From: Planoprotostelium fungivorum
Lineage: Eukaryota > Evosea > Variosea > Cavosteliida > Cavosteliaceae
NCBI GenBank assembly: GCA_003024175.1
Contig: MDYQ01000094.1
Span: 1-64,000 of the forward strand
Length of the DNA: 64,000 nt
Direction of reading: 5' to 3'
The notes below the pieces were generated by a model. It ran no database searches, was not told where the DNA came from, and worked only from the letters and a program-made list of their open reading frames with translations. Position numbers and translations under genes: made by a program. This document shows positions 56,301-64,000 of this stretch, piece by piece. Within the stretch, counting starts at the first letter, position 1; each line of letters starts with the position of its first letter.

Positions 56301-57412
56301 CTGCTGACTTCGATGGTGTCACACTTGGCGTACAACGTAGAGGCGAATCCTTCTACGTTCACCACGAATTTCATCAAGTGTTTTTCGGACATCAACTATG
56401 TCAATCGCTCGACGTTCATCACGAGCAAAGTTGCAGAGATGTGGAATCTCTATTTCAGAGTGAGCACCATCATCGTTGATCATCGTCGCATCATGTCATC
56501 ATCATCTCATCATCCACAGGATAGAAGAGACAACGAAGTGGACATCTTCTCTTGGGCTTCAAACGCCCTCCAGCAGCTATCTCAGGTCTCTCAATCCATT
56601 CGCGATCACGAAGAGCGCATCACTTCTTCTCTGTGTCAATTCGATCTCAACGAACACTCCTTCCACGGTGTTCCATCACCGTTACCAGTGAGAGCCATCG
56701 TGAATCAGACCAAGGAGGATTTTTATCCCAAGTTGGCCGTCGTTTCTACAGAGGTTGGTGCGAGGGTGACGGACTCTGGTAAGTTGAGAAGGAGGAAAGA
56801 GTTGCTGCAGAGGGAGTTGCAGTCGATCGAGAGGATGCTGCACAGATTAGAGGCACCGGTGGAAGATGTGATGAAGATCGTGCGTCGGTGATGGTGACGC
56901 GAGACAGTTGAACGACGGAGGACATTTCGTCTGTGAAGCCAGAAGATATCTAGAGAGGGAAGTACTCTGGTCACAGAACCACCGCAAAGAGGTGAAAGAG
57001 GAGACCGACATCATCTGATCCTCTTCAGATCGAATTCTTGGAAGAGAACGTCATCAAGTCACTCTGGCATCACATCAAAGACTTTTGTGAGGCACAACGA
57101 GGCACCATCAGACATATCCGTAAGAGGATAGAGATGTTCCGCAACAACGCCAGACGCTTCTCCGTCCTGGAGACTGAGAATCCTCTCGGTAGAGCCACAG
57201 AAGAAGCACATAGACAATCGCTGCAAGTCGGCAGTCTCGTCGATGATGTGACGAGAAAGTTGCGGACGTTCAGAGAAGATCACCCGACGGGTGAGCGACG
57301 GATGATGGAGGGAAGAGACTGACAGGAGACAGCGGAAGAGAGGATGGCAAAGGGAGAAGCTGCATTGAAAGAGCTCAGAGGACTGTTGGATTTCGCCACT
57401 TATCTCGTGTAA
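53370..57412 (+). CDS. Pseudo-Ras / RasGEF fusion protein with coiled C-terminus
   Basis: N-terminal 170 residues align with a Ras-type GTPase: QFLFFGGGYHEKESVIQSLL (P-loop slot), DGLVGIYKKGDTASFDAVKK (Ras GxxLVY...SFD), NLLPVLLLGFQQ (slot of VGNKxD) and HREISGDDASSIRAAF (slot of ETSAK). GKS is replaced by EKES and NKxD by FQQG, so nucleotide binding is doubtful. After a linker comes a RasGEF N-motif (DDFIDVFASTLTTFATASEF) and a CDC25 domain: LEPRAVAEHLTVIDHKCLRA, VTEIVKVVDPKKR, NGVMCILAALHHSAVSRLKK, VPFLGVVLGDLIAIE, and, after an intron, EGNPSSSSDGEINW. About 450 further residues are helical and partly coiled (LRRRKELLQRELQSIERMLH), unrecognised, ending LLDFATYLV. A self-regulated activator of Ras is an inference. 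Confidence 0.75.
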
Positions 57413-57873
57413 ATCACAACAATATATGTGCGATGATTTGTTCCTTTGGTGATTTTGTTTGGAAGGAAGATGTCGCGATTTTGTGCGGCAATTTTTGAAT
57501 GCATTACAATCTATAGAAAAAAACACTATTTCTTGATTATCTCTGCTCTCAACAAAAATTGAGAAAAAGTAAATCGCATCAAATGTAGCTTACCAGTTGT
57601 CTTATCATCTAGCAGAAATTCAGACAGATGATTTGGTTTTTCTGGTTGGTGTCCATGCATTTGGATCACTAATTTTTTTGTCGTGCATATTCCAGTAGTC
57701 GGGAGAGAAGTGATCCATTCTCAATGCACCATTTGACTACCAACCGGAAAAACCGAATCAGATGATGCCATCAAATTTTGAGAAATTTTGATCGGCGCGA
57801 GGACCGTCATGAGAGATCACCAATCCATCACTGAATTGAAAAACACCGTAATAACGATGGTATCTGGATAGGA
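57413..57873. other. AT-rich intergenic stretch containing a hairpin repeat
   Basis: No gene is supportable. The notable content is the imperfect inverted repeat at 57628-57757 (listed separately). The rest is AT-rich with T and A runs. Confidence 0.5.
57628..57757. repeat. MITE-like imperfect inverted repeat
   Basis: The left arm (GATTTGGTTTTTCTGGTTGG, from about 57629) pairs with the right arm (reverse complement of 57735-57757, GATTCGGTTTTTCCGGTTGG), and further inward GGATCACT pairs again. The core TTTTTCCGGTTGGT also occurs at 11653-11666 and, inverted, at 17636-17649. A small non-autonomous DNA element is possible. No target-site duplication was identified. Confidence 0.5.
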
Positions 57874-57885
57874 ATGTGAAGGGAC

Positions 57886-58550
57886 TTGGAGGGAGATCAG
57901 AAGGATTGTTCAATAGTGTCGTGTCCAACATGCCGAGAAGAGTTCGAGAAACACATCAATTATGATTGTATTGGCGTCCGATCCGACTTTTTAGCTCAGG
58001 ATAGTTTCAATGTCGAGAACTGTGTCGCTGCCAACCTGACGAGATCTTCCTACATCAGTTTGAACCGTTGCATCCCCAGTCTCAACAACGGTTCCTCTCT
58101 CAGAGTCGAGCTGAACAGCACCAACTTCTACAACCAGGTCAACTACACCACATCCAACACCTGTTCTGGTCCTTCCACCATGGTCGGTGAGGGTACCCAG
58201 CGCAGCAACTGTGACTCAAAGAACATCAACGGAGACGCTTCCAGCCTCAGAACTCTACCCTCTAGCAGCTTCACAAAGAACCCCACTGCCCAGGACCTCG
58301 TGTTCCTCAAATACACCTCAGTTGGCTGCACTGGTGCCGTCGTTCAAGTTACCGTCCAATACAACCGATGCCAAGGGGTGACTTCTGTCGGAACCTGTGA
58401 CAGCAACAGCGTTAAGACCGTCTGTGGAGGAGATGCTGCCAGTGAGGATGATTTGGCATGTGATGTTGGATCTGATGTGATGTAGTCGTCAACCCTGCCC
58501 CCGTCTACAACCTTGCCGTCGTCGTCCTCGCATTGGCTCTGATGTTCTAG
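57886..58550 (+). CDS. Secreted Cys-rich protein with C-terminal hydrophobic (GPI-type) tail, 5' exon unresolved
   Basis: The exon from about 57886 encodes an extracellular-looking domain with ten or more Cys and many sequons (YDCIGVRSDFLAQ, NVENCVAANLTRSSYISLN, NNGSSLRVELNSTNFYNQVN, VQVTVQYNRC). A 44-nt intron (58442-58485, GTGAGGATGA...GTAG) joins it to IVNPAPVYNLAVVVLALALMF and a stop, a typical GPI-attachment signal with no cytosolic tail. No in-frame ATG lies upstream before a stop, so the signal-peptide exon must be further 5' and was not found. The family was not recognised. The protein probably sits at the cell surface. Confidence 0.5.
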
Positions 58551-58759
58551 ACGATAATATAAACCACCGTCACCGTCTCTCAACACTTCTTCATCTCACG
58601 TTTCTATTACGATACCAAACATCACCATCTGCCTCCATCATCACACGATCGAAGAACAAACGACACGTTATACTCTCTTACACTTGAACTCTTTATGAAC
58701 GATTCTTTTCCGTTCTGGGGTTAACTAGAAACGAGTCAGACGCCTCCACCTCCTCTCCT

Positions 58760-60279
<1,520 letters not shown>

Positions 60280-60548
60280 TGTCTATACGCGATTACTACT
60301 GACAATCGTTCAGTCATTCACTCAACGAGTGCACTCTATTGAGCCCGTTGAGTTTTATAAAGATGGTATGTGACGGAAGCGTGATTTGAATGCGTGACGC
60401 GAGCATTCGAGGAATATGGCCTCACCTCACAACCTCTGACCCTCTTGAGAAGGTGCGCGTCTCTGGAGGAGAAGTAAGTTGTGGTTTCGTCACCTTTTCT
60501 GCAGGAAGAAGGCACACTCTACAACGACTGACCACTACACACATCACC
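60280..60548. promoter_or_regulatory. Divergent promoter region between AGC kinase and isocitrate dehydrogenase
   Basis: These 269 bp separate the two divergent ATGs and presumably hold both promoters and the isocitrate dehydrogenase 5' leader. No core motif was recognised. Confidence 0.35.
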
Positions 60549-62318
60549 ATGCTGTCTAAACAACGCCTTCTCTTTGGACAATTGCCTTCAAAGTCTCTCT
60601 CCACCCCGAGACCGCTGTCCAATCACCCCATTCGTAATGTTAGCTCGAAGATTGTGGTGAAGAATCCAATCGTAGAACTAGATGGAGATGAAATGACAAG
60701 AGTCATTTGGTCGAAGATCAAAGAACGTCTCATCTTGCCCCATTTAGAGGTGAGACGTCAGAGATCTAGATCACGATTGACCAACGACAGCTGCCCATAA
60801 AGTACTACGATCTTGGCATGGAGCACCGTGATGCAACCGACGATCGCGTCACCGTCGAGGCCGCAGAAGCCATCAAAGCATACAATGTCGGTATCAAGTG
60901 TGCCACCATCACCCCCGACGAAGCTCGAGTCAAGGGTGACATTGTCATTCCATCACAACCATTCTGAATGCATCTTCAGAATTCAAGTTGAAGAAGATGT
61001 GGAAGAGCCCCAACGGGTGAGCGATTCTTCTCTATCACCCTCCTTACCTCCATCAGCACCATCCGTAACATCTTGAACGGCACCGTATTTCGCGAGCCCA
61101 TCATCATGAAGAACGTCCCCCGCTTGGTGCCCGGTGCGTCATCCACCCCTCTCATCCTCATCATAGTTGGTGATGTTGTTGTGCAGGTTGGAAAAAGTCC
61201 ATCGTCATCGGCAGACATGCCTTTGGTGATCAGTACAGATCCACCGATTTCGTCGTGGAAGGCAACGGAAAATTTGAAATCCACTTTGTACCTTCAGACG
61301 CAACGAAAGAACGTCAGGTGGGTCTCACATCATGCGATGGTTTCACAATCATGCGATCGTCTCATGCTGATGAGACACTTGAGGTCTACGAAGTGCACGA
61401 GTTCAAGAACGGAGGAGGAGTGGCCATGGGCATGTATAACGAAGACGAATCCATCCGTGGTTTCGCTCACAGTTGCTTCCAATACGCGTTAGACAAGGGC
61501 TGGCCCCTCTACTTCAGCTCAAAGAATACCATCCTGAAGAAATACGACGGCAGGTTCAAAGACATCTTCCAGCAAGTCTACGATGCAGATTACAAGAAGA
61601 GGTGAGAGGTGGAGAGATTCATCTGATGAGTCAAGTTACGAGGCGGCCGGAATCTGGTATGAACACAGACTGATCGATGACATGGTTGCCATGGCTATCA
61701 AGAGTGAAGGAGGTACGTTGTACGATCGAAACTTCACGGGAATTTGACGGAAATTTCAGGTTTCGTGTGGGCCTGCAAGAACTATGACGGTGACGTGCAG
61801 AGTGACATCGTCGCGCAGGGTGAAGGGTTTCGCTCGGCATCTCACGCTGACATCTAAAGGCTACGGAAGCTTGGGCCTCATGACAAGTGTTCTCATGTGC
61901 CCGGATGGTAAGACCATGGAGAGCGAAGCTGCTCACGGTACGGTCACCCGACACTACCGATTCTGGCAGCAGGTGATGACGTCACGCTGATGTCATCTGA
62001 CGTCATCAGGGTAAGGAGACCAGCACGAACTCCATCGCATCCATCTTTGCCTGGACGAGAGGATTGTCTCACCGTGGAAAATTGGACGAGAACGCGAGAC
62101 TGCAAGAATTTGCTCACAGATTAGAGGAAGCTTGTGTAGAGACGGTTGAGTCTGGAAAGATGACGAAAGACTTGGCCATCTGCATCCACGGTAACAAGTG
62201 AGGACCTTCTATAGAGTGTGGATGTTGATGGAGGAGCAGAGTGGACAGGAGTCAGTATCTGGAGACGATCGAGTTTTTGGATCAAGTGGGTCAGCACCTC
62301 AACCAAAAGTTGAAGTGA
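60549..62318 (+). CDS. IDH2: NADP-dependent isocitrate dehydrogenase, mitochondrial type
   Basis: Met at 60549 starts an Arg/Ser-rich presequence ([16 protein letters not shown]...RNVSSK), then [178 protein letters not shown] and [14 protein letters not shown]. The substrate site (SPNGTIRN, Arg, Tyr, Lys, Asp) is intact. It makes 2-oxoglutarate and NADPH in the mitochondrion. About nine short introns, and the C-terminus is LNQKLK at 62318. Length is as for family members. Confidence 0.92.
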
Positions 62319-62804
62319 GGGAGATAAAGGAGCAGTGCATCATTTTTTATCTGTGAATGAAACGTAGAGATGGTATGCTGACGCTTGTCAAGTCTCGTAA
62401 TTCCTTACGGCGCCTTGGGCTCGACATCTTCCTATCGTTCGTTTATAGTGCAGGGCTTCTCTTCGCAAAAAAATGTACGCTAAGGTTGCAATTACAGCGC
62501 CTAAACACAACAGCGATCGCCTCTTCCACTCCAGGTATCACAAAGCAATCCTAAACTCTGTTCGCAGACAACAGAAGACACACATCGTTTCAAAAGCCAA
62601 CCAGCTGAGGTTCGCACTCGTAAGACGATTGTGGCCTGTGGCTTGTTTTTGGAGAATATATGTTAACATGAATGTGATGCATGCAATCGAACACTTTGAG
62701 TTTATGAGAGTGGTACAGAGATACCGTTAGCGTTCGCGTTCATGAACGAATGGAACTGATAATGGTGAGTCCGCATCGTCGATAGAGATTCTTCACGCAG
62801 CGAG
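62319..62804. other. Short intergenic stretch
   Basis: This is the 3' flank of isocitrate dehydrogenase. Short frames on plus (62357-62730) lack coding character. No RNA gene was recognised. Confidence 0.4.
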
Positions 62805-64000
62805 TTAATGTGTGTCCATGAAGAACAATGACGCAGAAGCGTTGACGGTGACGAGAACCAACGATAGGACTGAACGATACAGATAATCGTCAACACCAGA
62901 ATTATACGTGAGAGAAACTTCCGTCCGATGACGATGAAAGATAACGTCAACCGAGTGGACAAACAAGGATATTCGGCTCCCAATCAGAACATAAACATTC
63001 GTTTCACACAAGGATTCAGTTTTATTTGAGCATGACATCATCATCAGCCTCCATCGCATGCTTACGATCCATTTCCTCCCTCTCCATCTTTGCCCTTCAC
63101 TTCGTTCTCGCGTAGAAAGATATCGTCCCGCCCAATATCTAAACCAGTCGGCCACGCTCTTCTCATCGCAAAACATGAAACACCGCACCTGTCTCCTGAA
63201 CATGTTCGCGTTGAAAAAGGTGTGTAAGGATGACGGATCACACAAGAGAGGATCGTGAGGGTATTCTTCTCTGTACTCCAAGAGGACCTCTGGATGCTGA
63301 GAGAATCTCGGCCCGAATTCGAATCCGACGATCTTGTGATGGAGTGAGAATGAACGTCTATAGTAGAATGATGATGATAATGATGATGATGATGTTGATG
63401 ATGGTGATGATGGTCTCACCTCAAGTTGAACGGGTTCCAACAGATCTCTCAAGTCCAAAAAATCGAAGGGATGATCGTGCGGTTGCAGGTAGATCGAAGA
63501 CATCTCATCGATTGTTCTGGGATGTTCAAAGAGGGACATCTCGTCCTCATCGATGTTCATGTCTTCACTGAAGAAGAGATCCTTCCTCATGCTGATGAGC
63601 TCTGACCAAGACGCCATCTGTCGTAGTGATACGCGGCCGTCAGCCTCCGTCGTGAAGAGGTGGGGATGTTTCTGTTGTGACATCGATACCTGGTCCCGGC
63701 ATTTTTTTCTCACCTTTTGGAATGCTCTGCGGATCTTCATGACATGATGTGTGAGAGCTCTCGATGTAACGGAAATCTTGATGAGACCCTCTGGACCCAT
63801 CAATTCAATTAAACCCCTATCATTGATTCAGTTTCTTCACATCATGATCGATGAGGAACATCCATATCTTCATTTTACAAACGATGAAATATAAGAGATA
63901 GAAATCAACATACTTGAGAGCATCGATGGGTACTGGCTCGTGACTGAGCTCCCTGACGATGACGAGATGATAATGAGAATAAGGAAGAGAAGAAGGTGGA
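62805..64000 (-). CDS. Unrecognised protein, partial (5' end beyond window)
   Basis: Minus-strand exons: VRELSHEPVPIDALK (near 63950), then after an intron containing TATGTTGATTTC the exon GLIELMGPEGLIKISVTSRA, LTHHVMKIRRAFQK, SLRQMASWSELISMRKDLFF, SEDMNIDEDEMSLFEHPRTI, HDHPFDFLDLRDLLEPVQ, and after a second intron VGFEFGPRFSQHPEVLLEYR, FFNANMFRRQVRC, FCDEKSVADWFRYWAGRYLS. It is acidic and helical, with no recognisable family. A poly(A) signal (AATAAA, minus strand of 63021-63026) lies inside the open frame, so the true end may be near 63025 after a last intron. The stop at 62805 is only the limit of the open frame. Confidence 0.5.

Overview
The window looks like nuclear DNA of a free-living amoebozoan protist, of the protosteloid or Planoprotostelium/Acytostelium kind. 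This is an inference, not a database match. The signs are dense genes on both strands, many short GT-AG introns of about 40-60 nt with GTGAG donors and ATGATG/ATCATC-rich interiors, a two-domain FEX fluoride exporter, large IPT/TIG surface proteins, an AGC kinase with DFD, and kinases with tyrosine-kinase signatures (HRDLAARN, PLKWMAPE). No tRNA, rRNA or CRISPR array was seen.

Layout. (1) 1-20 kb is an accessory, repeat-rich stretch. It holds a Ulp1-like peptidase fragment, a DDE-type DNA transposon on the minus strand (about 3.2-5.4 kb) with partial copies of itself or its flank at 6.8-7.2 and 11.8-12.4 kb, a SAP-domain remnant, a piggyBac remnant at 16.5-16.9 kb, several F-box genes, and a perfect-length 1,999-bp inverted duplication of an F-box/ankyrin-like gene (9738-11736 versus 17566-19564). 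The junctions of that duplication carry two further short copied segments. (2) 20-31.5 kb holds compact multi-exon host genes: a membrane-anchored secreted-type protein, SPT2 histone chaperone, a fused F-box/MSP (VAP-like) tail-anchored protein, a MYND protein, a FEX exporter, and a Cache/HAMP-like receptor kinase. (3) 31.6-47.5 kb holds an opsin-related seven-helix protein without the retinal lysine, and one giant gene of about 15 kb encoding a receptor-type kinase with MRH-like, Apple/PAN-like, about 25 IPT/TIG, LRR and Pmp-like beta-helix ectodomain units. (4) 48.7-64 kb holds a seven-blade WD40 protein, an AKR6 (Kv-beta-type) aldo-keto reductase, a DNAJC7-type TPR/J co-chaperone, a pseudo-Ras/RasGEF fusion, a secreted protein with a C-terminal hydrophobic tail, a DFD-type AGC kinase, mitochondrial NADP-isocitrate dehydrogenase, and a gene running off the right end.

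Taken together, 24-57 kb is rich in signalling and membrane-contact genes: two receptor kinases flank an opsin-like protein, and two unusual fusions (F-box/MSP and pseudo-Ras/RasGEF) lie nearby. Exon joins were worked out by eye from frame continuity and splice-site logic, so exact intron edges are models. Gene starts at ATG were chosen by domain content or signal peptide where possible.
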